Part shown: positions 43,765 through 52,389 of the stretch, piece after piece
Layout of the letters: each line of letters starts with the position of its first letter
How positions within the stretch are numbered: position 1 is the first letter of the stretch
Origin: Streptomyces venezuelae
GTDB taxonomy: Bacteria; Actinomycetota; Actinomycetes; Streptomycetales; Streptomycetaceae
Length of the DNA: 64,000 nucleotides
Assembly (NCBI RefSeq): GCF_008642375.1
Contig: NZ_CP029194.1
Location: 7,930,501 to 7,994,500 of the forward strand
Reading direction: 5' to 3'
Notes under the pieces: generated by a model
Seen by the model: the letters and a program-made list of their open reading frames with translations, nothing else
The model's database searches: none
What the model was told of the DNA's origin: nothing
Position numbers and translations under genes: made by a program

Positions 43765-44438
43765 CGCGGTGGCTCCACGTCGAGCGCGCGGTTGTCGTGG
43801 ACGTAGTCGATCGATTCGTGCAGGGCGACGACCCCGTCGACCGAACGGCAGAGCCGCACGATCACGCGGATGTCGGCCCGCTCGTCGACCCGGCCCGTCA
43901 GCCCGACGACCCCGTCGTCGACGGTGACGCGGATCGTGTCGGGGGCAAGGCGCAGGGTGTCGGCCAGGACGTCGTGCTCGATCTCGTCACGGATCGCGGT
44001 GTCACCGCGCAGGAAGGGCCGCAGCAGATCGCTGCGGCTGATGATCCCGACGAGTCGACCGGTCTCGTCGGTCACGGGAAGTCTCTTCACACCACTGCGC
44101 TGCATCGTCCGGGCCGTCTCGACGAGATTCCAGTTCGCCTGAGCCGTGACGGCAGGCGAGGTCATCAGCTGGGCGGCGGTCTCCGCATCGGGCAGCCCTC
44201 GCTCCTGGGACAGCAGCCGGACACCCGCCCAACGGCCCTCCAGGTCGGGGAGCTCGGCGGTGGTCCGCAGCAGGTCGGCCTCAGAGACCACACCGAGCAG
44301 GCGTCGGTCGGCGTCGACGACCGGGACCGCCGAGACGTCGTGGTCGGCGAAGAGCCGGGCGATCTGCTTGAAGCGGGTCTCAGGGGCCGCGGTGACCACG
44401 TCGTGGGTCATCACCTCGAAAACCGTACGATGCTGCAT
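43761..44438 (-). CDS. CBS-CBS-BON domain protein (first gene of the operon)
   Basis: The 225-residue paralogue begins [20 protein letters not shown]. Its CBS motifs are [13 protein letters not shown] and [15 protein letters not shown], and it has a BON-like end, [33 protein letters not shown] precedes the ATG by six bases. Every following gene down to 36704 overlaps or touches its neighbour, so the promoter before this gene probably drives all eight. A DosR-like palindrome lies 89 bp upstream. The adenylate-sensing fold makes it a possible energy-state regulator of the complex. Confidence 0.9.
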   Translation of the reverse strand: MQHRTVFEVMTHDVVTAAPETRFKQIARLFADHDVSAVPVVDADRRLLGVVSEADLLRTTAELPDLEGRWAGVRLLSQERGLPDAETAAQLMTSPAVTAQANWNLVETARTMQRSGVKRLPVTDETGRLVGIISRSDLLRPFLRGDTAIRDEIEHDVLADTLRLAPDTIRVTVDDGVVGLTGRVDERADIRVIVRLCRSVDGVVALHESIDYVHDNRALDVEPPR

Positions 44439-44526
44439 GACGGTCCTCCTTCACGGGACGCGGCCGCCTCAGATCTCACTCTGCTGCGCGAAGCCCACCC
44501 GGGGCAGTGCCGAATGGTCCCCTTCC

Positions 44527-44540
44527 GGGACTGTTGGCCC
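44527..44540. promoter_or_regulatory. DosR-like box before the CBS/E1-E2/USP operon
   Basis: GGGACTGTTGGCCC has a GGGACT half-site identical to the mycobacterial DosR half and a GGCCC half like the other boxes here. It lies in the divergent gap, 89 bp before the CBS-BON gene and 98 bp before the DUF1918 gene. Confidence 0.5.
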
Positions 44541-44637
44541 CTATGGACGTCGGCCGGCCGGGACGCACGGTGGAGAAGGCGAGAGAGTCCGTCTCGGGAG
44601 GACCGTGACCGCGCCCTCGTGCCGGGAGGCGAGCACC

Positions 44638-44922
44638 ATGACTGCGACCGGAGAACGGCAAGGCCAGGAGATGCCACGCGCCGGGTTGTGGGCTCGCGTC
44701 GGCGACCGGCTGATCGTCGGCGGTGCCACGGTCGGGGACGAGGGACGTGACGGTGAGATCGTCGGGCTGCATCATCCGGACGGCACTCCGCCCTTCGACG
44801 TCCGATGGTCGGACACGGGCCGGGTCACTCTGGTGTTCCCGGGCCCCGACGCGCGCGTCCAGCACTTTCCCCCGCACGGCACGAGAGAGCCCCGACCCGT
44901 GAAGGCCGCTACGCGGTCGTGA
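44638..44922 (+). CDS. DUF1918 domain protein
   Basis: The 94-residue protein has the DUF1918 core: VGDRLIVGGATVGDEGRDGEIVGLHHPDGTPPFDVRWSDTGR in successive strands, then LVFPGPDARVQHF. It has an SH3-like beta fold without a known function. GGGAGG lies eight bases before the ATG; GTG 44605 is a longer alternative. The final 14 bp overlap the convergent CBS-BON gene. It often accompanies stress-protein loci in actinobacteria. Confidence 0.8.
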   Translation: MTATGERQGQEMPRAGLWARVGDRLIVGGATVGDEGRDGEIVGLHHPDGTPPFDVRWSDTGRVTLVFPGPDARVQHFPPHGTREPRPVKAATRS

Positions 44923-45508
44923 ACTCCGCCGTCGCGGCCACCACGCCGGGCACCGCCCGGGTCAGGCGCAGGGCCAGATCCGCCGGAACGGACGGTGGCA
45001 GGCGTCCGGCGAGCGTCACCGCTCCGTCCTCGACCCGTACGGTCAGTGCCGCGTCACCTTCGGGGATCAGGTGGGTGAGGAGCTCGTGGCGCACGTCCTC
45101 GGCGAGTTCGGCGTCGGAGCGAAGGTAGATCTTGAGCAGGTCGCCCCGGCTGACGACACCGACCGGGCGGCCGTCCGCGTCCACCACGGGAAGCCGCTTG
45201 AGGCGGCCCTGCGCCATCAGCCGCGCGGCCCCGGCGATCGTGGCTCCGCGCGGAACGGTGACGGGCGGAGCCGACATCAGGCTGCCCGCCGTCACCGATG
45301 CCGCGGCGTCCCGGGCCTCTCCCGGAACCTTGCCGAGAACGTCCGCCTCGGACACCACACCGACCACTCGCCCCTCGGCGGACAGCACGGGGACGGCGCT
45401 CACTCCCCAGCGCCGCATGGACCGGACGATCTCCTTGACCGGCGCGTCGAGCCTGGCGGAGACCACCGCATGGGTCATCACGTCGTCGACGGTGCGTGGG
45501 TGTTTCAT
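44909..45508 (-). CDS. CBS-CBS-BON domain protein
   Basis: The 199-residue paralogue begins MKHPRTVDDVMTHAVVSARL. Its CBS motifs are VVGVVSEADVLGK and PVGVVSRGDLLKIYLR, and its BON-like end is VRVEDGAVTLAGRLPPSVPADL. It is shorter than its relatives because the inter-CBS loop is compact. GGAGG lies seven bases before the ATG. A weak DosR-like box is 74 bp upstream. It is monocistronic and convergent with DUF1918. Confidence 0.88.
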   Translation of the reverse strand: MKHPRTVDDVMTHAVVSARLDAPVKEIVRSMRRWGVSAVPVLSAEGRVVGVVSEADVLGKVPGEARDAAASVTAGSLMSAPPVTVPRGATIAGAARLMAQGRLKRLPVVDADGRPVGVVSRGDLLKIYLRSDAELAEDVRHELLTHLIPEGDAALTVRVEDGAVTLAGRLPPSVPADLALRLTRAVPGVVAATAEFTTA

Positions 45509-45581
45509 GACCGGCCTCCGGTGCTCCGGCGCCCCGAGTCCTGTTGCTGTGAGGGTGTCGCCATGCGGGGCGGACGACAAG

Positions 45582-45595
45582 GGGCCGAAAGGGGC
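45582..45595. promoter_or_regulatory. Degenerate DosR-like box before the CBS-BON gene
   Basis: GGGCCGAAAGGGGC matches the left half of the repeated palindrome exactly and the right half only partly. It is 74 bp upstream of the CBS-BON start on the minus strand. Confidence 0.35.
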
Positions 45596-45725
45596 AGGCC
45601 GGGACCCGGGCAGCCCTGGCACGGACCGACTGCCGATGTCTTCCTGTGAGTGAGGAGGGGGCCCGGCAGAGGGACGCGGGGAAGCGGCTTCGAGCCGCGC
45701 ACCGCGCGATCAGGATCCGCGAGAA

Positions 45726-45743
45726 GCGGAGGGGCCCCTCCGC
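45726..45743. other. Perfect 18-bp palindrome in the divergent intergenic region
   Basis: GCGGAGGGGCCCCTCCGC is a perfect palindrome with no loop. The 366-bp gap 45509-45874 that contains it has no convincing gene. It otherwise holds the two DosR-like boxes and a G-rich segment. It could be a regulator site distinct from the DosR-like boxes. Confidence 0.4.
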
Positions 45744-45792
45744 CCGCCGTGTCTCCGCGTCGCCACCACCGGGTCCGGGCGGGCCGCGCCCG

Positions 45793-45806
45793 GGACCGAC
45801 CGGCCC
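45793..45806. promoter_or_regulatory. DosR-like box before the USP/HTH-PNPOx operon
   Basis: GGACCGACCGGCCC fits the consensus GGRCCGRMCGGCCC and is followed by T as at 31900. It lies 69 bp before the USP start. Confidence 0.5.
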
Positions 45807-45874
45807 TATCCGGTCACTTCCGCCCGGTGCGAGCCTGGCAGCAGGCCACCTCACGACCGGAAAGGGCGGTGGGC

Positions 45875-46777
45875 ATGATGGAATCCCCCCTGGTGGTGGG
45901 AGTCGACGGGTCCGACGCGAGTCTCACGGCCTTGGACTGGGCCGTCGACGAAGCGGTACGGCACGCGCTTCCCCTGCGCATCGTCCATGCCTCCCTGTGG
46001 GAACGGTACGAGGGAGTCGTGCCGGCCTGGACGACGGAACGACCCTCGGGACAGGTCCTCGCCGAGAACATCGTCGGCACTGCGGCCGAACGCGTCCGGC
46101 GCAGGACGCCCGACCTCCCCCTCACCACGGACGTCGTCGCCGAGGACGCGTCCAGTGCGTTGCTCAGGGAGGGGCAGGAGGGCACGATCCTCGTCGTCGG
46201 GTCACGTGGGCGCAGCGAGCTCGCCGACCTTCTGCTCGGATCCGTCGGCCTCATCGTGGCCGCCCGAGCCCTCTGTCCGGTCGTCGTCGTCCGGGGGGAC
46301 CGGCAGGCCCTGGAAGCACGCCACGGGCGCGTCCTGCTCGGCGTCGGCGAGTACGACCTGGACTCGCCGGCCGTGAGGTTCGCCTTCCGCGAGGCGGCCG
46401 TCCGGGACGCGGAACTCGACGTCGTCCGCACCTGGCGACGGCAGGCCCATGAACCGGCCGACCACCTGCTGATGAGGCGTGCCGGGGCGGCGTACTTCAC
46501 GGAGGGGGCTTCCGAACTGCTCGACAAGGCCCTTGAGGCCGCGGCGTCCGAGCATCCGCACGTGCGCCTGCGTAGGAGCACCGTCGAAGGCCCGGCCCAC
46601 AGAGTGCTGACCGAGCGCTCCGCTGCCGCCGACCTGCTCGTCGTCGGCGCCAGGCGTCGTGACGGGCTCGTCGGCCTGGAACTCGGCAGGGTGGCCCACC
46701 GTGCCCTGCACCACGCCTCGTGTCCGGTCGCCGTCGTTCCTCAGCGGGATCCGGAGACGACGGAAGGAGGCCGGTGA
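45875..46777 (+). CDS. Tandem universal stress protein
   Basis: The 300-residue protein has two USP domains. Domain one is PLVVGVDGSDASLTALDWAVDEA with GSRGRSELADLLLGSVGLIV, a good ATP-type G-x2-G-x9-GS motif. Domain two is VLLGVGEYDLDSPAVRFAFREA with GARRRDGLVGLELGRVAHRALHH, less canonical. Two ATGs at 45875 and 45878 are possible. Its stop overlaps the next ATG as TGATG, so it is co-translated with the HTH-FMN protein. One DosR-like box lies upstream. Confidence 0.9.
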   Translation: MMESPLVVGVDGSDASLTALDWAVDEAVRHALPLRIVHASLWERYEGVVPAWTTERPSGQVLAENIVGTAAERVRRRTPDLPLTTDVVAEDASSALLREGQEGTILVVGSRGRSELADLLLGSVGLIVAARALCPVVVVRGDRQALEARHGRVLLGVGEYDLDSPAVRFAFREAAVRDAELDVVRTWRRQAHEPADHLLMRRAGAAYFTEGASELLDKALEAAASEHPHVRLRRSTVEGPAHRVLTERSAAADLLVVGARRRDGLVGLELGRVAHRALHHASCPVAVVPQRDPETTEGGR

Positions 46778-47484
46778 TGAACACGGCCGGCGCCCCCGAT
46801 CCTTCGCACGCCACGAGCGACCTCGGCCGCCGCGTCGCAGCCAGGCGCACGCGGCTCGGCCTGTCCCGGGAGGACGTGGCCGAGCGGGCCGGCTCGACGC
46901 CCGGCTACATCGGCTACGTGGAGGAGCAGGCGGCCACCCCGGGGATCGAGTTCCTGCTCCGGCTTGCGAACGCGCTGGAGAGCACCGTCCAGGACCTCAC
47001 CGGGTACACGGCGGACCTCGCGCGGGGAGCAGCCCGCGCCGGGTACCGGGCACGGATGGAGGAGATCGGCGAGGCCGAGTGCTGGGAGCTGCTCGACGGC
47101 CACGGCGTCGGCCGGGTCGCCGTCGAGGGACGGGACGGGCTGACGGTGTTCCCCGTGAACTACCAGGTCGTCGACGGGGATGTCGTCTTCATGACCGCTG
47201 CGGACTCGGCCCTCGCGCGCGCCTCGACGGCCGGTGTGGAGGTCGCCTTCGAGGAGGACCACATCGACGAAGCCTTCAGCCAGGGCTGGAGCGTGCTCCT
47301 TGTCGGTCCGGCACGCACGGTGTCGGAGGAGAGGGAAGTGCGGAGGATCAAGGACGCTGTCCACTCGGCGCCGTGGGCGGGCGACGGCCGGGACACCGTG
47401 GTGATCCTCTCACCGCGCCGCGTGACCGGACGGCGCATCCGCGTGCCGGGCGCGCCCGGCACGCTGTCCGGGCCCGCTGACTAG
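46777..47484 (+). CDS. XRE-type HTH fused to a PNPOx-like FMN-binding domain
   Basis: The 235-residue protein has an N-terminal Cro/C1 helix-turn-helix (about 15-70, RLGLSREDVAERAGSTPGYI and FLLRLANALESTVQDL) and a C-terminal pyridoxamine-phosphate-oxidase-like split barrel (about 90-225, ECWELLDGHGVGRVAVEGRDGLTVFPVNYQ in sequence and AFSQGWSVLLVGPAR). This fold binds FMN or F420. The fusion suggests a redox-sensing transcription factor. M. tuberculosis Rv0080, in the DosR regulon, has the barrel without the HTH. AAGGAGG precedes the ATG. Confidence 0.85.
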   Translation: MNTAGAPDPSHATSDLGRRVAARRTRLGLSREDVAERAGSTPGYIGYVEEQAATPGIEFLLRLANALESTVQDLTGYTADLARGAARAGYRARMEEIGEAECWELLDGHGVGRVAVEGRDGLTVFPVNYQVVDGDVVFMTAADSALARASTAGVEVAFEEDHIDEAFSQGWSVLLVGPARTVSEEREVRRIKDAVHSAPWAGDGRDTVVILSPRRVTGRRIRVPGAPGTLSGPAD

Positions 47485-47573
47485 CCCGCTGGTGGTGAGG
47501 TTGGACACCGTGCCACCGATCTCGCCCCGGACGCACCGCTGAGGGCCGGCCGGGGCCGGCTGAGGTAGCCGGC

Positions 47574-50342
47574 GTGAACGCCACGCGGGAGGCTGGAACA
47601 GCAGAGCGCATGAGGAGGCGAATGGCCGTGCCTGTCGCGGACGTGATCGTCGTCGTGGTCGCCGTCGGCCTCATCGCGGTGCTGGGCCGGTACTTCTTCG
47701 GCCCGCGCAAGGCAGGCACGGTGCGCGTGGAGGGAGGCGTGCAGCGGGTCGACGTGACCGTGCGGGGCGGCTACAGCCCGAACCTGATCAAGGTCCGCCA
47801 GGGCACACCGGTCGAGCTCGTCTTCGATCGGCAGGAGGCCGGCGAATGCACCTCCCGCGTCGTCTTCCCTGATCTCAGGGTCGGGGCCGGACTGCCCGCC
47901 CACACCCGCACGACGGTGCGGCTGAGCCCCGACCGTCCCGGCACGTACGGGTTCGCCTGCGGCATGAACATGATCCACGGGACCCTCGTCGTCGAACCCG
48001 CCGACGGCGGAGCGCCGGAACCGGGCGCGGTGTCGGGCGGGGAAGCCGGGCCGAGCGAGGGGGAGACGTCGGCCGAGGACGCGGAGGCGGCCGACATCGC
48101 CGAGCGGCAGGCGGAGATCAGGGACCTGACCCGCCGCGTCGTCGTGGGAGCGGTGCTCACCGCCCCTGTGCTGTTCGCCGTGATGGCGCACGAGCTGTTC
48201 GGCGCCGACTGGGTGCCCGGCTGGATGCTGAACCACTGGTTCCAGCTCGCACTGATCACGCCGGTGATGCTCTACACCGGCTGGCCCGTGCACTTGATCG
48301 GCTGGCTGGCCCTGCGCCACCGGTCGGCGGACATGAACTCCCTGATCACCTTGGGCACGAGCGCCGCCTACGGCTTCAGCCTGCTCGTCACCCTCGCTCC
48401 GGGGCTGCTCCCCGAGGACGTACGGGAGGTGTACTTCGAAGCGGTCGGCGTCATCCTGACCCTGATCCTGCTGGGCCGTCTTCTGGAGGCCCGCGCCAAG
48501 GCCGGCACGGGCGAGGCCATCCGCGCACTGATCGGCCTCCAGGCCCGCACCGCTCGCGTCCTGCGCGACGGCACCGAGACCGAGATGCCCGTCGACGAGG
48601 TGGTCGTCGGGGACGAGATCGTCATCCGCCCAGGGGAGAAGATCCCTGTCGACGCCGAGGTCCTGTCGGGCTCGTCCGCTGTGGACGAGTCGATGGTGAC
48701 GGGCGAGCCGATGCCGGTCACGAAGCACGCGGGCGACGGTGTCATCGGCGCCACGGTCAACACCACCGGTTCCCTGCGGGTGCGCGCGGCCAAGGTCGGC
48801 GCGGACACCGTGCTCGCCCAGATCATCCGGCTGGTGCAGCAGGCCCAGGCGTCCAAGGCGCCGATCCAGCGTCTCGCCGACGCGATCTCCGCCTACTTCG
48901 TCCCGGCGGTCATCGCCATCGCGATCGCGACGTTCGCACTCTGGTACACGATCGGACCCGCACCGGCGCTCACCCTGGCCCTGGTATCCGCCGTCGCCGT
49001 CCTCATCATCGCCTGCCCCTGCGCCCTCGGCCTGGCCACCCCGCTCTCGGTCATGGTCGGCACCGGCAAAGGCGCGCAGGCAGGCATCCTCATCCGCTCC
49101 GCCGAAGCCCTGGAGACCGCCCACAAACTCGACACCGTCGTGCTCGACAAGACCGGCACGGTCACCATCGGCAAGCCCCTCCTCACCGACATCCACCCCA
49201 CCGAAGGAGTCGACGAAGTCGAGCTCCTGCGGCTGGTCGCCGCGGCGGAGACCGACAGCGAACATCCCCTCGCCCAGGCCGTCGTCTCCGGTGCCCGCGA
49301 CCGCGGCCTTCGGCTGCCGACCGCGACCGCCTTCGACTCCGTCACCGGCAAGGGTGTCCGCGCCATGGCCGACGGCCACACCATCACGGTCGGCACCGCC
49401 CGCTTCCTCCGCGGCACCGGCATCGAAACCTCCCCTCTCGACGCCGTCGCCGCGAACCTCGCGGCCGAGGGCAGGACACCCGTCCTCGCAGCGGTCGACG
49501 GCCACCCCGCAGGGGTGCTCGCTGTAGCCGACACCGTCAAGGACGACTCCGCCCGGGCCGTCGCTGCCCTGCGACAGCTGGAGGCCGAGGTCGTCATGCT
49601 CACCGGCGACAACGCCCGCACCGCCACTGCCATCGCCGCACAGGTCGGCATCCCCCGTGTCCTGGCCGAGGTACTGCCCGAGCACAAGACCGACGAGATC
49701 CGCCGCCTCCAGGCCGAAGGCCGGACCGTGGCCATGGTCGGCGACGGCATCAACGACGCCCCCGCCCTCGCTCAGGCCGACGTCGGACTCGCCATCGGCA
49801 CCGGCACCGACGTCGCCATCGAATCCGCCGACATCACCCTCATCTCCGGCTCCCTCACCGGAGTCGTCACCGCCATCCGCCTCTCGAAGGCGACCATGCG
49901 CAACATCAAGCAGAACCTGTTCTTCGCCCTCGTCTACAACGCCGTCGGCATCCCCCTCGCCGCCGGCGCCCTCTACCCCCTGTGGGGCATCCGCCTCAGC
50001 CCGATCATCGCCGCTGCCGCCATGGCCCTGTCCTCCCTGTCCGTGGTCACCAACGCCTCCCGCTTGCGCCGCTGGCGCGCCTCGCCGCTGCCAGAAGCGG
50101 GCGGCACACCGGCGCAGCCCGAAGTCGAGACCGCCACCGACACCACGCGGGGAAAGGACGGCCCGGACGGAAGCGAGACGGCCGTCGACCCCGTGTGCGG
50201 CATGGAAGTCGACCCCGCGACCGCACCCGAACACCGGGACGGCCCCGTGGGCCCGCTGCACTTCTGCTCCACCCGGTGCGTCACCGCCTACGATGCCGAC
50301 CCCGACCGCTACCTGCCTTCCACCAGCCGCAGGCTTCCGTAG
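47574..50342 (+). CDS. Cupredoxin-P1B-type copper ATPase-YHS fusion
   Basis: The approximately 922-residue protein starts with a membrane helix (about 22-38) and a cupredoxin-like domain (about 56-140, [20 protein letters not shown] and [17 protein letters not shown] with Cys, Met and His ligands). The P1B ATPase core follows: CPC in [12 protein letters not shown] (about 480), the phosphorylated Asp in DKTGT (about 525), the HP motif in SEHPLAQ, and [14 protein letters not shown] metal-binding domain ends it (about 871-915, [11 protein letters not shown] and CSTRC). It probably exports Cu+ or loads copper enzymes. The usual MxCxxC heavy-metal domain is replaced by the cupredoxin and YHS modules. 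GTG 47574 is used; ATG 47622 is also possible. Confidence 0.88.
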   Translation: MNATREAGTAERMRRRMAVPVADVIVVVVAVGLIAVLGRYFFGPRKAGTVRVEGGVQRVDVTVRGGYSPNLIKVRQGTPVELVFDRQEAGECTSRVVFPDLRVGAGLPAHTRTTVRLSPDRPGTYGFACGMNMIHGTLVVEPADGGAPEPGAVSGGEAGPSEGETSAEDAEAADIAERQAEIRDLTRRVVVGAVLTAPVLFAVMAHELFGADWVPGWMLNHWFQLALITPVMLYTGWPVHLIGWLALRHRSADMNSLITLGTSAAYGFSLLVTLAPGLLPEDVREVYFEAVGVILTLILLGRLLEARAKAGTGEAIRALIGLQARTARVLRDGTETEMPVDEVVVGDEIVIRPGEKIPVDAEVLSGSSAVDESMVTGEPMPVTKHAGDGVIGATVNTTGSLRVRAAKVGADTVLAQIIRLVQQAQASKAPIQRLADAISAYFVPAVIAIAIATFALWYTIGPAPALTLALVSAVAVLIIACPCALGLATPLSVMVGTGKGAQAGILIRSAEALETAHKLDTVVLDKTGTVTIGKPLLTDIHPTEGVDEVELLRLVAAAETDSEHPLAQAVVSGARDRGLRLPTATAFDSVTGKGVRAMADGHTITVGTARFLRGTGIETSPLDAVAANLAAEGRTPVLAAVDGHPAGVLAVADTVKDDSARAVAALRQLEAEVVMLTGDNARTATAIAAQVGIPRVLAEVLPEHKTDEIRRLQAEGRTVAMVGDGINDAPALAQADVGLAIGTGTDVAIESADITLISGSLTGVVTAIRLSKATMRNIKQNLFFALVYNAVGIPLAAGALYPLWGIRLSPIIAAAAMALSSLSVVTNASRLRRWRASPLPEAGGTPAQPEVETATDTTRGKDGPDGSETAVDPVCGMEVDPATAPEHRDGPVGPLHFCSTRCVTAYDADPDRYLPSTSRRLP

Positions 50343-50401
50343 AAGACCGAGCGCGAGGGATCCATCCGTGCGCGGTCGATGGCCGAGTCGCCACCGTCCG
50401 C

Positions 50402-51259
50402 TCACATCAAGGGGACGACGGCGACCGGTGCGGGGCTGTGGTGGATGGCCGCGTGGGCGACATGGCCCACATGAGGGCCGAGGGGGATGTTCCGACTTCG
50501 GCGTCCCACGATCACGAGTTGCGCGGTCCGCGCCGCCTCGACCAGCTGGTACGCGGGCGATCCCACCACTGACCTGGCCTCCACCTCCACGCCCGCGTAC
50601 CGCTTCCGCCACGGCTCCAGCAGGTCGTCCAGCCCTCCGAGGAGGCGCGCGCCCAGCTCCTCGCCTATCCCCGGGTCCACGATGGCTGCGTAACCGTACG
50701 AGGCGGGAAGCGTCCAACTGTGCAGGAACCGCAGCGGCAGGCCCCTGCGGGCGGCCTCGTTGAACGAGAACGCGAGCAGGGCTTCGCACGGATGGTGGAT
50801 GTCGACACCCACCACGATCCTGTCATCGGGAGTCACGCGGTCGTGCCCCGGACGCACGAGGACGACCGGCTGTCGCGCCGAGCCGACGACGGCGAGCGAG
50901 ACCGAGCCGACGATGAAGCCGCGGACGCCGCCGAGCCCGCGCGAACCCAGGACCGTCAGATCGGCTTCGTTCGCGGCGGCCGTCAGTTTCTCGGTCGCCC
51001 GGCCACGCACACGCTCCGTCAGCACCTCGAGGCCGGGATGGTCACTCCGCACGCGGTCCGCCTCGTCCCGCAGCAGGCCCTCGGCCCGCTCGAACAAGGT
51101 GCGGGCGTGCGGTGCGGGCACCTCCGGGGTGTTCGGCCACTCCTCCACGTGCACCAGCCGGAGGGGTACTTCGCGCAACACCGCTTCCGCCGCCGCCCAA
51201 CCCACGGCGGCTCGGCTTTCCTCCGAGCCGTCCAGACCGACGGTGACCTGGGCTGTCAT
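50402..51259 (-). CDS. Tandem universal stress protein
   Basis: The 285-residue protein has domain one QVTVGLDGSEESRAAVGWAAAEA with GSRGLGGVRGFIVGSVSLAV, an ATP-type motif, and domain two IVVGVDIHHPCEALLAFSFNEA with GRRSRNIPLGPHVGHVAHAA. Domain two closely parallels that of the 36704-37561 protein, so the two are recent paralogues. GAGGAGG lies seven bases before the ATG. It is divergent from the 51484 USP across a region with a perfect DosR-like palindrome. Confidence 0.9.
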   Translation of the reverse strand: MTAQVTVGLDGSEESRAAVGWAAAEAVLREVPLRLVHVEEWPNTPEVPAPHARTLFERAEGLLRDEADRVRSDHPGLEVLTERVRGRATEKLTAAANEADLTVLGSRGLGGVRGFIVGSVSLAVVGSARQPVVLVRPGHDRVTPDDRIVVGVDIHHPCEALLAFSFNEAARRGLPLRFLHSWTLPASYGYAAIVDPGIGEELGARLLGGLDDLLEPWRKRYAGVEVEARSVVGSPAYQLVEAARTAQLVIVGRRSRNIPLGPHVGHVAHAAIHHSPAPVAVVPLM

Positions 51260-51378
51260 GGTGTGCCTCCTCAGTCGCGTCCGATCCGTTCCGCCCGTGG
51301 GCCGGATCGAGCAGGGCACTCAGCCTTCAGGCTCGTACCCCCTTCCTTCCGGCAGCAGGGCCGGGCAGGTCTCGATCG

Positions 51379-51392
51379 GGGCCGAACGGCCC
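51379..51392. promoter_or_regulatory. DosR-like palindrome between divergent USP genes
   Basis: GGGCCGAACGGCCC is identical to the site at 30485-30498. It lies 120 bp from the minus-strand USP start and 92 bp from the plus-strand USP start, and so can serve both. Confidence 0.6.
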
Positions 51393-51483
51393 ATCCCGAG
51401 GAGGCCCACCACGATGCCAGTGTGGGAGATGTCGCCCCTCGGGACGCGCTCCCGAGCCTCGGGTGTACCCCGGAGGAGGAGCC

Positions 51484-52389
51484 ATGACCAGCGAGACCCC
51501 CGCCCGACCGGAGCTCGGCAACGTCGTCGTGGGAGTCGACGGATCCCCCTCCGGGCGCACGGCCGTGCTCTGGGCCGCCGCCGAGGCGGACCGACGGGGG
51601 CGGGCGCTGCATCTCGTCCACGCCGCCGACACCGACCGCCGGGCCCTCTTCGCCAATGCCGAGACGCTTCAGGCAGTACGCGAAGCGGGTCGCGACCTGC
51701 TGACCGAGTCCGCGAGCGCGGTCCGTGACCTCTTTCCGGACCTCGCGGTCACGAAGGAGCTGAGCCGTCAGGAGGCAGTTGCCGGCCTTCGTGCGGCCGC
51801 CGGCCACGGGGGCACCATCGTCGTGGGCAACCGCGGGCTCGGTGGTTTCTCCGCACTCATGCTCGGCTCTGTCGGTCTGGGCGTGGCGGCCCGCGCCGAA
51901 GTCCCCGTGATCGTGGTCCGTGGAGACGGTGACCGCCCCGCGGCGGGCTCGGTGACCGCAGCCGTGCACGGTGCCTCGGATCTGGGCTGGCTGCTCGTCG
52001 CGGCCGCCGAGGCCGACGCCCGCAAAGCGGCGTTGCGGCTGGTGAGCGTGTGGAACGTGCTCACCCACGTCGGCAGCGTCGCGACCATGCTGGACGATCT
52101 CGACGGGATCGCGCGGCAGCGCGTGCAGGAGATCAAGTCGCTCGCCGACCTCGTGCGTGAGTTCTATCCCCAGCTGATCGTCAGCCATCACGTGGAGACG
52201 GGCACGAGCACGCCCGGGATCCTGGTGGAGGCGAGCGCCCACACCGATCTGCTGGTGGTGGGCAGAGAACACCGCGCCCTGGGCGCAGGCCCGTCCCTGG
52301 GGCGAGTCGCCCACGTCCTGCTCCACCACGCCCACTGCCCGGTGGAGATCGTCCCACCCGCCTTCGCCACCAGGGTCGAGGAGACGTGA
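51484..52389 (+). CDS. Tandem universal stress protein
   Basis: The 301-residue protein has domain one VVVGVDGSPSGRTAVLWAAAEA with GNRGLGGFSALMLGSVGLGV. Domain two is SDLGWLLVAAAEADARKAAL with GREHRALGAGPSLGRVAHVLLHH. Domain two lacks the usual first-strand VGVDG, so only domain one is likely to bind ATP. GGAGGAG lies before the ATG. Its TGA overlaps the next GTG as GTGA. It starts a run of USP, USP, small ORF and PEP synthase genes. Confidence 0.9.
   Translation: MTSETPARPELGNVVVGVDGSPSGRTAVLWAAAEADRRGRALHLVHAADTDRRALFANAETLQAVREAGRDLLTESASAVRDLFPDLAVTKELSRQEAVAGLRAAAGHGGTIVVGNRGLGGFSALMLGSVGLGVAARAEVPVIVVRGDGDRPAAGSVTAAVHGASDLGWLLVAAAEADARKAALRLVSVWNVLTHVGSVATMLDDLDGIARQRVQEIKSLADLVREFYPQLIVSHHVETGTSTPGILVEASAHTDLLVVGREHRALGAGPSLGRVAHVLLHHAHCPVEIVPPAFATRVEET

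Noticed and set aside
45690-45712. A tRNA-like T-arm (GCGGCTTCGAGCCGC)
   Set aside because: The loop does not match the T-loop pattern, no acceptor stem or anticodon arm pairs around it, and no CCA end follows.
47543-47556. A further DosR-like box, GGGCCGGCCGGGGC, before the copper ATPase
   Set aside because: The right half does not match and the sequence is a simple GC repeat; it is not better than chance in this DNA.
47481-50789. A 1102-codon open frame on the minus strand
   Set aside because: It is antisense to the copper ATPase gene, has Gly/Asp/Arg-rich low-complexity sequence and no domain. It results from GC-biased third positions of the true gene.
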